A stretch of 64,000 bases of DNA from contig CM067374.1 in assembly GCA_034401795.1 (NCBI GenBank), forward strand, positions 132,133,262 to 132,197,261, given 5' to 3'. Positions 52,242 to 63,900 of the stretch are shown here, piece after piece. The notes under the pieces are model-generated. The model was given only the letters and a program-made list of their open reading frames with translations, ran no database searches and was not told the DNA's origin. The translations under genes were made by a program, and so were the position numbers. How positions within the stretch are numbered: position 1 is the first letter of the stretch; the number at the start of each line of letters is the position of its first letter. The stretch comes from Chaetoderma sp. LZ-2023a. Lineage: Eukaryota > Mollusca > Caudofoveata > Chaetodermatida > Chaetodermatidae.

Positions 52242-52559
52242 ATGAAACTAGAGCATAATAATCTATCACGAGCCAGACGCGTTAGGAGTGTCAGTAATCA
52301 TTTTAAATTTGGAGCTTATCTCCAGGAGACGGACCATCTCATTCACAGCAACCCATTGCTCAACATTTTAAATGGTATGCCTGCTGAAAGAGGGGTGACT
52401 GTAGAAAAGTCATCAGAGATTGGAGAAGTCATCCTTTCGCCTATTGTTGGAATGTCTTCTGATACCGAGAAAACTAAAGGAGTGTTTGCAATATGCAATA
52501 AACCGCTCCTTATCAAACTCTCCAAATACTTGTTAGCATCAAAAAAATTAAACAGCTAG
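52242..52559 (+). CDS. Hypothetical 105-aa ORF
   Basis: Starts MKLEHNNLSRARRVRSVSNH and ends SKYLLASKKLNS. Composition is protein-like (basic start, mixed hydrophobic middle), unlike the repeat-derived frames nearby, but no family, splice site or neighbour supports it. It could be a fragment of a mobile element or chance. Confidence 0.2.
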   Translation: MKLEHNNLSRARRVRSVSNHFKFGAYLQETDHLIHSNPLLNILNGMPAERGVTVEKSSEIGEVILSPIVGMSSDTEKTKGVFAICNKPLLIKLSKYLLASKKLNS

Positions 52560-52865
52560 ACTAATTCATCCATCTTCTCACCCAATCATACACCCGAGTT
52601 ATCTATCAACCCAAGTATCCATCGTCATCATTGTTAAAGCGATGCTAATCTCATCTCAAATGCGATAGATTGTACGATAGATTATAGTTTATGGATTCCA
52701 TATCATTCACATCCTGTTACATTCCCTTACATGTATCACAATCATTTGCTTTGTAACATGGTGTAAACATTGAACAGTGAGCACCGTGATATTGTTTACT
52801 CAAGCGATAGTGTATGGTGTCATGTAAGTGCCAATGCATTACATTATTTATTATGCAAATCATCT

Positions 52866-52950
52866 TGGTGAATATTTTGGGGATAATTTGATTGGAAGTT
52901 GTCATTGCCTATGGCAGTAACGGCTTCCGGTCAAACTGGTCTCAGAATAG
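52866..52950. repeat. Hairpin subfamily B copy
   Basis: GGTGAATATTTTGGGGATAA, GGAAGTTGTCATTGCCTATG and GGCAGTAACGGCTTCC. The right arm is decayed. Confidence 0.6.
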
Positions 52951-53363
52951 TCATCAGCTTACTTGTATGATTGTTTTCATATCATATTGCCAAATTATAT
53001 GTGACACCGCTATGACTGAGCGTATTGACCAAGGCAGATACGCTAGTTTTTCCTTCTGATTGGTTGAAAAGTAAGGCATGACAGCCACCATAGGCTTTGG
53101 AAATGTACCAACGTTTAAACTACTCAAGCCTGAATAGCTTTCTTTAGCGGCATGATAATAAGCTTAATATTATAGTATAGTTTACGAATGACGTGTTAGA
53201 TCAGCTGAACAACTATTGTATGAAGTTAGTTCTCCTTTAATACTGCCTGAAACACTGCAGGGGCAAGTGGCCCAAAATAGTTAATAAATTGATTATTGTT
53301 GTTTTCATTATTATGTAAGCGATCCCACTGTCGTAGCCCTCGTCGGCAGCGCGGCGGAGATGG

Positions 53364-53366
<3 letters not shown>

Positions 53367-53401
<35 letters not shown>

Positions 53402-53411
53402 TAATAATAAT
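53367..53411. repeat. (AAT)n microsatellite
   Basis: About 15 ATA/AAT units with one AAA interruption. Confidence 0.95.
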
Positions 53412-53910
53412 ATTGTATTTCTACCGCCATTGTCAATGCACAAATAATCTTCATATGCCGTTGTCACGGCCTGAGTGTAATAAAGAAAATACGAAAAATA
53501 CGAAGAGAATACTTTCAGAAGGAAAGACTAGTCAGTTCCACTGACATCGGCGGCAATCAGGGTGAAATAGTGCGGGTTGACGCATAGCTACGCTTTCAGA
53601 GGTCATCGCGTATTGGCAATAGCTGGGATGAAATATCATCGTTTTTTTCAATCACGAAACGTGTACTAACCTGGCGCTTTGTTTGAATTGGTATCGCTTC
53701 CTTTTGGACGTCGCTTTAGCAAATGCCATGTTGAAATTTATGGTCGATTAGCATTTAAAATCACGTGAAGATATCCAGTATATCATATCAGCACTTCTAC
53801 ATCGCAATCCCTTGTCAAGAGTTTAAGCGTATAAGAGAACCATTTAACAGTGTATGAAACACGTAACAGATAAATATGGTAAAAAATGGAGCTGCTGAAA
53901 GTGCGACTAT

Positions 53911-54006
53911 ACCCACCCCACCCCACTAACCCTACCCTACCCTACCCACCCCTCCCTCCCCACCCACCCCCACCCACCCACCCACCCCTACCACCACCAC
54001 CCCACC
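53911..54006. repeat. C-rich simple tract
   Basis: CCCACC, CCCTA and CCACC units over ~95 bp. The minus strand has many GGG runs and could form G-quadruplexes. Confidence 0.85.
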
Positions 54007-54209
54007 AGCGGAAAACCGGGAAAGGTACACTCATGGCAAGAGGGGTCTTTTTTCTAAAGCAGTGTCTTGGTCTTGTCGTATGTAAAATAGTCTCTTTATG
54101 CATGAAATTCTCGGGCGTGGCACAAATTCTCATGATGGTTAAGGCTGATGCTATTTTCTGGGAGCAGGTAGAAAAGGTTAACTTAGCGGAAAGATACAAT
54201 AAGGACATA

Positions 54210-54595
54210 ATGGACTATCTCTATCTAAGCTCCAACCACATTTCGTCCGTGTTGAGATCGATCGATCCCTGAACTCCCTGACTCTCACTTTCCAGACAAC
54301 TATATAGGTATGCTGTTAAATATTTTGAAACTAATTTGACTGCGCGCTGTTAATTGCTGCCTATGGCAACAACAGCGGCAGCAACAGCGTCCAGTCAAAT
54401 TAGTTTCAAAATATTTAACAGCATGTCTATTAAATAGTAAAAACATACAATTCGTACAACGTGTCGGACTATTAAGCGCTAAAGACGGACTATTTCGGAT
54501 CATTCATGGCGTCTTGATTATGACGTCATCATACACGTCACGTAGTTGATTATGACGTCATATGATGGATGGATAAACATGGAAATGTCCATTAA
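54210..54595. mobile_element. Hairpin MITE, forward
   Basis: Head ending GATCGATCGATCCCTGAACT, hairpin 54311-54424, tail with TGACGTCA at 54521 and 54553, end GGATAAACATGGAAATGTCC. Confidence 0.75.
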
Positions 54596-54969
54596 ATCTG
54601 GATAAAAGGCATTGCAATGGCTGTATGAAGTTGTATGAATACGTGAATGGGACCTGTTTAACAAGGGCTCGAACTATACGCCAAATATGAAGCTACCCAG
54701 GACGGAAAACAATCAACTTCAATATAAGCTTGTTAGTGATCAGGTGTCTTGGAGCACTTCGTCGGTAGAAGCACAGTTACTACTGCCAACATCAGATGCT
54801 GCACGTTATAACAGTCGTCATCATTATTTCCAACCAACGAAGCGCTAGGCGATGATGATATAGGCTGGTACCCGACTCCTCATTCCCTCGCTAACGATTC
54901 TTTGGCCATTGTGATTATGAGCAAGTGGAGTCGGATACCAGCTTAATGATGATATGAATTCAGATAATG

Positions 54970-55370
54970 AATGATTCTGGTTTATCCATCAATCATATGT
55001 CGTCATAATCAACCACGTGACTTGTAGGCTGGCTTCATAATCAATTATGTTATGAATGACGGAGGTAAGTTCGTTAGGAAGGCTTAATTGATAACTGACT
55101 AAGGGCTGTTGTACGAATGGTATGTCTTTACTATTTAATAAACATGCTGTTGAATATTTTGTAACTAATTTAACCGGTCGCTGTTGCTGCCAGAGGCAGC
55201 AACAGCACCCAGTCAAATTAGTTTCAAAATGTTCATCAGCTGACCTGTCTAGCGTTTTGGAAACTTAGATTCAGAGAGTGCATGGGCCGATTTATCGCAA
55301 CACGGGCGAGGCGTGGGTGGAGCTTATCCAAGGATGGGCAGGAAATAGTTAAAACTGGATTCCTGCATTA
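54970..55370. mobile_element. Hairpin MITE, inverse
   Basis: Begins TCTGGTTTATCCATCAATCA, hairpin 55146-55247 (GTTGCTGCCAGAGGCAGCAA centre), ends TAGTTAAAACTGGATTCCTG. Confidence 0.75.
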
Positions 55371-55521
55371 AGAATGGCATGCTGTGGACGGTGGCTTGCG
55401 TAGGTTCGAGACTGATGATAAGGATGGCATTATGTAGATGGTAGCTTGGTAGACGGCCGAGATTCATGTACCATCTGAACTTCTTGATATTCTTAGTTGC
55501 AGTTGCAATAATGTCTAATAA

Positions 55522-56185
55522 AGCTGCGTTTACCTGGCATGCGGAAAGCGGGTTGCGGAAACGGAATGCGGAATATACTTCAGATCACTCTTTACTATTT
55601 GCCTTCATCTATTTACCTATACGCGGTAAGCGGTATGCGGAACGCGGAACAACGGGATGTGGAAAAACCGATCGCTCAGCGTAGCGATCTTTCCGGACGG
55701 AAAAAATTCCGTTGCGGAATAGAGCGCAGTAACCTAACAACGAAAGGGTAAACCAAGTAGTTAAAGCTGATAAGTCTTATAAGAACTAATTTGTAAATAA
55801 AATGAGGAAATCAGTAATATTATATTTACATGTTGTTAGATTAGGCCAAGGTATTATTTTGAATCTAGTCGTCAGTATCCGCCGTTTTGGATCTACATCT
55901 CTCGCCTCCGTACATAAACATTTTGTAATGGTCTCAGTGGAAAGCTAGATATCAAAGCGTAAAAATATGTGTTGTCGCTTTTGAAAGAAGTTTGATAGCA
56001 ATATCGCTAATATCATCAAACATGCGGAAAGTAATCAACCTAACGGGCGCAAGGTCTCTCGTAAAATAACGCAATGGTATCGCGTGCCGGTAAATGGTAC
56101 ACGCGATATTTTACCCACATTCCGCATAAGCGCTTTCCACTCCGCGTTCCGCATTCCGCACCCGCGTGCCACGGTAAACACAGCT
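55522..56185. mobile_element. PIF/Harbinger-type MITE
   Basis: Left AGCTGCGTTTACC and right GGTAAACACAGCT are inverted, flanked by TAA on both sides (55519-55521, 56186-56188), the 3-bp duplication typical of this superfamily. Subterminal sequence repeats GCGGAA/TTCCGC many times (for example 55541-55575 and 56127-56165). No transposase frame in 664 bp. Confidence 0.75.
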
Positions 56186-56269
56186 TAAGAAAGTGTGTGC
56201 TTGTAGAAAGTGGAGCTTGAATCGTAGTTCTGTTTTCCGACAATGTCGCGGCACTTGATGTAGTAATGG

Positions 56270-56500
56270 TGCATTCCAGTTTATTCATCACGCATATGTC
56301 GTCATAAGCAACTGCGTGACGTGTAGGCTGGCATCATACCCAATTATGTCATGAATGGCTTAGCTAAGTTCGTCACGAACGCTTAATCATGACATACTAC
56401 GTGTTGTTGTACGAATTGCATGTCTTTACTATTTAATAAACATTCTGTTGAGTATTTCGAAACTAATTTGAATGGGCGCCGTTGCTGCCATTTACAATGG
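56270..56500. mobile_element. Hairpin MITE, inverse, truncated
   Basis: TGCATTCCAGTTTATTCATC start, GTACGAATTGCATGTCTTTA, then half the hairpin ending at GGGCGCCGTTGCTGCC. A head-like piece (AATAGCTAAAAATGGAAAGG) near 56940 may be its other end. Confidence 0.6.
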
Positions 56501-56639
56501 CATTCATATTAGATTTATGCGAATGACCTTGTCATTCAATCGAATAAACATGTCTTGTAACTAATTCTGACCCCTCAAAACACCATTCTGGGAGTTTAAT
56601 CAACTCCTATATGTCAGCGGACAGCAGATATAGGGCACA

Positions 56640-56802
56640 TTTCTTATGCAAATTATAGGCACAGTTTCACGACATTTAGTTTAGGGATCATTTAGTATGA
56701 TATGGGAGCCTCATAGAGATGCATTAGGCCCATGCCAAAACTTATGTTGCAATTAGTTTAAGGGTCGGTGAAAAAATCGGCTCGATTGTCTGGACTAATA
56801 AT
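56640..56802. mobile_element. Solo right end of the FEN/CXC transposon family
   Basis: TTATGCAAATTATA, TTATGTTGCAATTAGTTTAA, then CGATTGTCTGGACTAATA follow in the same order and spacing as 25650-25810. No left end or ORF piece was found nearby, so it is a truncated or non-autonomous relative. It lies inside or beside a broken hairpin MITE. Confidence 0.65.
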
Positions 56803-57150
56803 AAACAGAGAGATCCATTTCTAGCTATGCCACGCCCATTTATAGCTAATCACCGCCCACTTTATCAGCGTGTTAGACTCAATTTATATACTTTGCATCC
56901 CGAATCCCAAATTTCAAGGTAACTACGTATGAAAACTGTTGAATAGCTAAAAATGGAAAGGTCATTAGTATATTACTGACGAACTTTTCAATATTCATGA
57001 CCACGTTATGCATCATAATCAATGTGATGTCACCTCATTAGTGACGTACTTGATTATGACGTCAGATGCTTGAGTGACAGGTAGGATGCCGCCATTCAGA
57101 CGAGAAGTCGGAATATGTGGGCATGTACAAATAATAAAAAGAATCGCTTC

Positions 57151-57547
57151 GGAGGAATTTAGTTTTAGCTATGCCGCGCCCATCTCGAGCTAAGTTCTAC
57201 CACGCTTTACTCATGCTGGGATCAATCGATCCATGCACTCGCTGAACCTCAATTTCCAGAAAACTATGCAGGTAAGCTGTTGAATATTTTGAAACTAATT
57301 TGACTGGGTGCTGTTGCTGCCTATGGCAGCAACAGCGCCCAGGCAAATTAGTTTCAAACAATTCAACAGCATGCTTATTAAATAGCAAATACATACAATT
57401 CGTACAAGAACGTTTAATCCGTCATCAATTAAGCATTCGTGACGAAGTTAGCTACGTCATTTATGACGTAATTGATTATTAGGTCATTCTCTACGTCACA
57501 GAGTTGATTATGCCACGATATGGTCGATGGATAAACTGGAATCCTCC
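57151..57547. mobile_element. Hairpin MITE, full length
   Basis: Starts GGAGGAATTTAGTTTTAGC and ends ATAAACTGGAATCCTCC, an inverted pair. Hairpin at 57276-57370 (GCTGTTGAATATTTTGAAAC to TTCAACAGC, centre CTGCCTATGGCAG). The flanks at 57050-57115 and 57548-57595 are direct copies of each other (GATTATGACGTCAGAT, CCATTCAGACGAGAAGTC). Confidence 0.82.
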
Positions 57548-57639
57548 ATTGATTATGACGTCAGATCGGATACGGCCATTCAGACGAGAAGTCTGACTAT
57601 TGTGTGCAGGTGTAGAAATAATGAACGGAATCGCGTGTG

Positions 57640-57900
57640 TCGTACATTAGCGCTGAGGGGCTACGCGCTCAAAACATTCAGGGCACTCTGCGCAAAGCTT
57701 TTGAAATTCTTAACCACGGCGCTGGGAACAGTCGTTAGAATTGAGAGAAATTTTGGGCCCCGTTTCAACCGTAATGCCGGTTGCCGGGGTAGGTGTGTGC
57801 GTGGGGTTTAAGTCATAGGGATGCGAGATTTGACCACACCAGTCTTATACAGTACCTTTCATTTCAATTATGTTCAAAATATTCAACAGAATATTTTTAC
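57640..57900 (+). repeat. Dispersed repeat related to 35030-35270
   Basis: Carries the same ordered words as the 35-kb copy and runs into AATTATGTTCAAAATATTCA then ACAG, a right arm of hairpin subfamily B. Confidence 0.5.
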
Positions 57901-58978
57901 ATCGTTTTCAAAATTGGTTTGTCTTTGAGCCATCTTAACTTATTTATGAGCTGTACTTATAGGTGTGCCATCTATGAGTGTTACTTGAAGGTGTGCAGGA
58001 GTTAAAAAAATTAAGAGAAAAATCATCTTTGGGATGCGGGATGGGTATTTGGGCGCCCTGAGCAAATGCCCTTTTTGCATTGCCTTAAAAGTGCCCATTC
58101 ACACCAAAATACTCTAAGATAAAATTAGTTAAATTGTATACATTTAAAAGCTTAAATTGTGTACATCAATGTGAAGAAACGAAATGAATCTTAGCAAATG
58201 ATGAGTTCATTCCATAATAAGGCTATAAAGGCTCGCTAAACCGTTAATCTCCTCAAACTTTTCGTTCCATGTTATGAGGAGGTTAAAAGTTCAGATTGAC
58301 CTAAATACACAGGAGTGGCGCCATTTTGAATGTGCGGGGTTGGCGTGTTTGGAGGTGACTGGGTCTCATTTCTCGTTTCTCTTTCGTTTTGTTTCGTGTA
58401 AGAAACGAGAAGAGAAGACCTGGTGAAAGCATGGTGGGAGTTGAGAGGAGGGGTTGGGGTGGGAGGGGGTAAATGACGACGGTATGGAATAATCTTGAAT
58501 ATGTTCTGTTAATCCAATTATTCGTATTGTTTAATCTATTATATTAATGGCTAACTGCTATCCGACAATGAAATTGTTTGAAGGAGCTGTTCTTTTCTTT
58601 CCTATTCTTTTCTAATCTGTTCACATCATTTTTCTCCCCCACTTATCTCTCTCTCTCTCCGCCCTCTTAATTTATCGTCTCTCTCTCACCTCTTTTTAGC
58701 ATTCTCAATCATTGGCTGCTTATAATAATTATGTAGGGAGAGGGCAAATCTAAGTTGTAAGAACTTGTGCCAGATCCCATTGCGCAATTGTTACAATAAA
58801 ATATGTTTAAATCAAAAAAAAAATTCATTCCATATAAATGAATATATTTTTTAACTTGTGAAATTGAAATAGGGGCACGTGTCTCTAATTGAATTTCACA
58901 TCTTAAAACAATTATATTGATTTGTACACGATGAAATCAGCTTTCGTTTCATTACGTCTGGCCACACAATCTAAGGCC
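57901..58978. other. Unannotated intergenic sequence
   Basis: No gene recognised. Contains a G-rich patch at 58430-58470 and a CT-rich patch at 58637-58700. Confidence 0.4.
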
Positions 58979-59057
58979 ATGTTCTCGTGAGAGACGTAAT
59001 CAAGAATAACGCCATACTAACGTATCGCGTTATTCCTGATTAAGTCTCTAGTGAGAA
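58979..59057. mobile_element. Small foldback element
   Basis: TTCTCGTGAGAGACGTAATC then AAGAATAACGC pairs, with about five mismatches, with GCGTTATTCCTGATTAAGTC then TCTAGTGAGAA. Confidence 0.6.
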
Positions 59058-59479
59058 TACGTCCTAAGCCTGTAAAAGACAATCTTATTTCCCAGGATTC
59101 CGGTGTGACAACTTTAAGTTGTGCCATGAAAACATTGGTCGATATAATGAGCTCCGTAAGAGGCAGTTAAATGTGTTCTCCAAAAACAAGCGGTCGTTAA
59201 ATAAGAACTCATTACTTATCATCCTAAGGAATTCGCAATGTTTCGGCCACAAAAAGTAGATTTTCGTTTAAATATTCCTGTTTGCTTGTCCTTGATCCTA
59301 AACTCTTAAACCTCATAACGCAGCCCATAGTATTGCATTACAGATATCGCTGTTTATTCGTCGAAATTTGAAATCAATAGCTCAGTTTAAATCATGCGAT
59401 GGTGTATGTTTGGTATACGTGTTTTCTCAAATCTGTCGTTTATATACCATTATAAGCCATCGATTTTGTAAACTGAACC

Positions 59480-59545
59480 AGTCAACTACACCCAGACCAT
59501 TCCCACCCCACCACCAACCCCACCACCCCATGTCATTAAAACCAA
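59480..59545. repeat. C-rich tract
   Basis: CCCACCCCACCACCAACCCC-type sequence. Confidence 0.7.
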
Positions 59546-59797
59546 CCCATCCAACAGCAAAGCGTCACGCGTGCTGAGTGAATAGCTAACATTTTACTAT
59601 CTCTAATGTAGAAAATTGTCTTTTGTAATTGACATCACAGAAATCTCGATTTTATCAGAGCAAAGAGAATTATAGAAGGCCGAAAGTTGTCTAGTGAAAT
59701 GGACATCCATTATTTTCTTAGTTCTAATAAAATGTAGATTTTTAGTGATGGCAGAAAAGTATTAAATAATTACTACGCTATTACACAGCGCGCCTGA

Positions 59798-59985
59798 CGA
59801 GTGTGTGTGAGCGAGCGTACGTGCGTACGCGCGTGCGTGCGTACGCGCCTGCGTGCGCGGTGCACGAATGTGCCTGTGGTGTCGGGCGGGTGGGTGGGTG
59901 TGGTGTGGTGTTGGGGCTGGGGGTGGTTGTGCGTGTGTGTGTTTGTGTGTGTGTGGGGTGGGGTGGGGGGGGGGGGGTGGATGGT
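59798..59985. repeat. GT/G-rich low-complexity tract
   Basis: GCGTACGTGCG units, then GTGGGTGG, GTGTGTGT and a run of about 12 G. The overlapping open frames are artefacts of composition. Confidence 0.9.
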
Positions 59986-61019
59986 GGTTTCAAAAGTTCA
60001 AACGATCTTACTTACCATTGGTCCATAAAGTTAATACTATTACACCATTTCTCCTCTTAAACGTCACCATAAGTGTTTAACTATTGGCCACCACAATATT
60101 TTGTAGGTCTGTGCTTCAGAAATATTGTCTTTTAAAAGAAATCTCACCCTATCTTATACTAAATTACTAATCATTCATGTAATAGAATTTTCCACCCATA
60201 ATCCATTTCTGCTATTTTAGCTTTTTATCATGATGAGAACGAAAGAACGAACGAAACTCTAGTGGCTAAATGTTGATACATTTTAAAAGCATATGATGGC
60301 TGCCATGATTTACTTTTTAACGAATCAGGAAAAACCCGCGTGTCTGCTTCGGTATAAACGTTAAGTCATAAGGCGCTGCTGCCATCGGGATGAGTATAAC
60401 GTGATAAAGAATGTAATGCATTGACACTTACATGACATCGCACTATCGAGGAGAATATTGGTGGCGATCACTGTTCAACATTTACGCGATATTACAAAGC
60501 AGATAATTGTGATATAGATACGGGAATGTGACAGGATATGAATGACATGGAATCAATAAACCGTACTTAATCCGTGCAATACAACACTTGAGATGAGATT
60601 AGCGTCATTTAATCCCTTTCAAACGTTTTACGACGTAGTAGTCAGGCGGCATAGGCCATGTTATGAGACCACTTTAGAAAATTTGCCAACTCTAGTTTTT
60701 AAATTTATTTTTTGGGGTTTATTCATTAAGAAATCAGATAAAACGTGTTGCCACTATTGCAGATCGCTTTTTCATCATATATTGATGTGATTATATTACG
60801 CACTATAATGTCGGCAAAATTGATCAAAATTATACACAAAAATTATCAACACCATAATATATTTATTCTTCTTCTATTTATTAATCTTAACAAAATGTAT
60901 TCAATGTAATCCTGTAGTGTGTATCTCATGATTTCGAAGGTAATATTGTTATAAATATATATTTAACCCTTTTAATCCTAATATTCAAATGGCTAGACTT
61001 CAAGGTAAACATACAGGCA
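59986..61019. other. Unannotated intergenic sequence
   Basis: AT-rich, no gene or clear repeat recognised. Confidence 0.4.
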
Positions 61020-61029
61020 AATTGCTTCA

Positions 61030-61110
61030 AGAATAGTTAAACATAATTTGACGCAAAGCTGTTAGTGCCTAAGACAGCCACAACTTCCAGTCAAATTAGT
61101 TTTTAATTAA
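61030..61110. repeat. Decayed hairpin-family copy
   Basis: AATAGTTAAACATAATTTGA and CAGTCAAATTAGTTTTTAAT around GCTGTTAGTGCC..GGCAGC-like sequence. Confidence 0.45.
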
Positions 61111-61729
61111 ATTATAATATATATGGCTATTTGTTAGATCCTAAAGATTGCGTCTGGTTTGTCAGGTGGAAAGAATCAAATTATATAAACAATTATAAAT
61201 ATGTGAATAATTTCTAAAACATATTCCTCTAGAATACGCACATTTGATTCAAATCATCTTAATATTAATAATACAACATTCATAAATATAGTAATTAGTA
61301 AATATAGTAATTATAGTAATTATATAGCATAGATCATATTCATGCGCATTTACCTTTAACACAGCTTAAAATATATATATTGTTTTTAAAATATATTCAT
61401 CAACTAATATATGGACCATGCGGCATTTTTAGAATGGAACTGTCCAAATACTTACTTCATGATTTCTAACTAAAGTGATGATGGATTATTAGTGTATTAT
61501 CTGCGAAGGGACAGGGGGTGGGGTGACCCCTTTTCACTGGCAAGTGCGATGCCATTGGACTCTATCAAAGTATTTTCCACAGGCTGGGATAATCATGGTA
61601 AACATGTGACTCCCTATGCCTCCAGTCTCACTTAAGTCATCCTCGAAAGACATATGATGAGGAATTATGTTTTTCAGCAACATCTAAGAAAGGATGGCAG
61701 GCAGGTGAAGTGGGCTTGTCCTCAAAATG

Positions 61730-63900
61730 AAGAACAACATTCGATCAGAACCTGTGTGTATTTTGTCAAAGTAATGGAAAAACAGCTGTGCATAGTGTTA
61801 CATCTAGTGACAAGGGAAAGACCTTCCTAACCATAAAGACATGCACTATGAGTGAAGAAATTTTCTTGCAATCATTTATATTGACAACGATACATAATTA
61901 TAAACCGCACATAAAACATCTTACTTGAGGAAATACGAGATATAGACTTTGCGAAGCGTGGGTCCAACCCAGAGATAGTCTCAATTATAACCAAAGAAAG
62001 AATAATTTCTCAGTGCTGAGGTAAAAAATGAGATGGCGATTACAGATTATTCACACATAGATCTCGAACATGAGGGACTGGCAGCTTTATGGAACATTCA
62101 GCGACTTATGTACGTCAATGAAGGTATAGGAGTTGATGGAATGAGTGATCAGTGGTCAACAAACAAACCTAAATGTATCACGACCGCTACAGATTGGCAC
62201 ATCTTCACAAAATCTTGCATAGCATACCATTTCCTCTTTTAGATCAAGGCACGAATTCACGTATCAGACACGGAGAGATAGTAAATGTCAGAAGATCAAG
62301 CGAACACCATTAACTATTGAGTCTAAGATATAACCACTTAATAAGTTACAAATTGCAGCGACATATGACGGGCTTGAGCGGACAACAACAAGAATGACAA
62401 TAACCATCACATAAGACGTTAAATACAATTCGCAATGAAGACACGTGCCACCATTCATAAAGCGCAGAATTAAGCCACTATATGCAATTGATAACATTTA
62501 CTTGGACAGTGACTCGGATTCATTTCATGGTGCTGACTGCTCAGGACAAAACCCTGAAGACATCAGGCGTGAATTATTATGACTCTGATAAACCAGCTGA
62601 TCCTACTGTATCTCACATACCATACAACCTTGACACCATGAAAGGGATATTTACTAATTATAAACAGTGAAATATCATATGGTTACTTGTTACTAGTTGG
62701 GTATTAGCATGAGTAGCAGGGATATGTGATGGTGTTGTAACCGACATTGCTTCAGTACGAGAAATACATCATGTTCAGGAGGAATCAGACGCAGTAGACT
62801 CTAAACCAAAGGCAACATTAGTAGAGTATACGTGTGGCAGGCCAGCTTCGGTGGAGGCCTGTGTCGGAGAAGAAAGAATCTCCAACAGCACCCATCCCTG
62901 AGACAAATGACCTACAAGATACCTCCCAAGATGGTTCCGTTAATACAAGTAATATGATACAAGTGCCACCTCCGGTATTCAATTAATTGATAATTGACAA
63001 AACACCAATATTGAACGTTGGCATTGTAGCTCATATAAGCGAACTCCCAAGGTGTGGCCAGTACTCTAAAGCAGGTACAAAAGTTAAAACTGGATTACTG
63101 ATGGGGAAGGGTACCGACCAATCAGAACCTTAGATGTTGATTTTTTTCGACTGTATAGTAAGGCTAAAAGATGACAAAGATAATTGGTGCATTCGGCTAG
63201 GGGCCTTGCATAGCACTATGACATCACTTGTGCGCCGTGGTAAGGACATCGAACGAAGTGGGCAGTGGCATTGGCATGGCATGAAAAGTTTCTGGTGTGT
63301 ATCGATCAGCAACTGTACGACAGATGTTGGATTGTCATCACATATGCAGATGCATTGAAGTTCACGCAATGACGCCTGTTGCAGTCATCACATTGTTCTT
63401 ACAAGTCTGTTTCGCTGCGATTTTAAACTTAATGTACCTCCACATTTCAAATTTCGTCCAGATGGGTCGATGGTAATCCTCTCTGACAAGGCATAGGTGG
63501 TGTCATCGGTTCTGAATATTCCTGTGCCAGATGACATAGCCAAATCTGAATCGGAGAGTGGTGTTCTTTTAGTGTTATTCCTTGACGCAATGTGTGTAGT
63601 TAACATGGTAAATAAAAAACCCAGACATGTCTACAAGCAAATGCTATGCACCATGCACAGAGATTTATTGATATTGTATTTGGAATTGGAACATCTTATG
63701 ATGAGATCTGGGTTGTTTTGCGTAGTATATCACACGCTCTCTCAAAGAAACAACTCGAGACTAGCGAAGTGCGAGGACAACACCAATCCATTACCATGCC
63801 AATGATAACACTGAAATCAAGAGCAGTATGTCATTTCTTTCACATATCAGTACTAAGGCAGAACTTACTTAATATCTATCAGCAAAACTAATTAGCTATT
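61730..63900 (+). pseudogene. Decayed relative of the FEN/XPG-like nuclease family, runs to the right edge
   Basis: Pieces on the plus strand in changing frames keep the order of a known but unnamed family of long invertebrate proteins: NLCVFCQSNGKTAVHSVTSS near 61745 (N-terminal Cys pair), DNWCIRLGALHSTMTSLVRR near 63180, a DAMCVVNMVNKK block near 63585, RFIDIVFGIGTSYDEIWVV near 63660, and IHYHANDNTEIKSSMSFLSH near 63785. The DAM and WVV blocks line up with the VLDGG and VVFDG steps of the intact ORF at 23256. Stops and frame changes are frequent, so it is inactive. The part after the second acidic step would lie at or beyond the window edge. Introns could account for some of the gaps. Confidence 0.6.

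Noticed and set aside
53886-54272. 128-codon frame with a proline-rich start
   Set aside because: The first 40 codons are a C-rich simple tract and the rest runs into a hairpin MITE.
59781-60080. Overlapping frames rich in Val, Gly and Thr-Pro
   Set aside because: Artefacts of the GT/G-rich tract.
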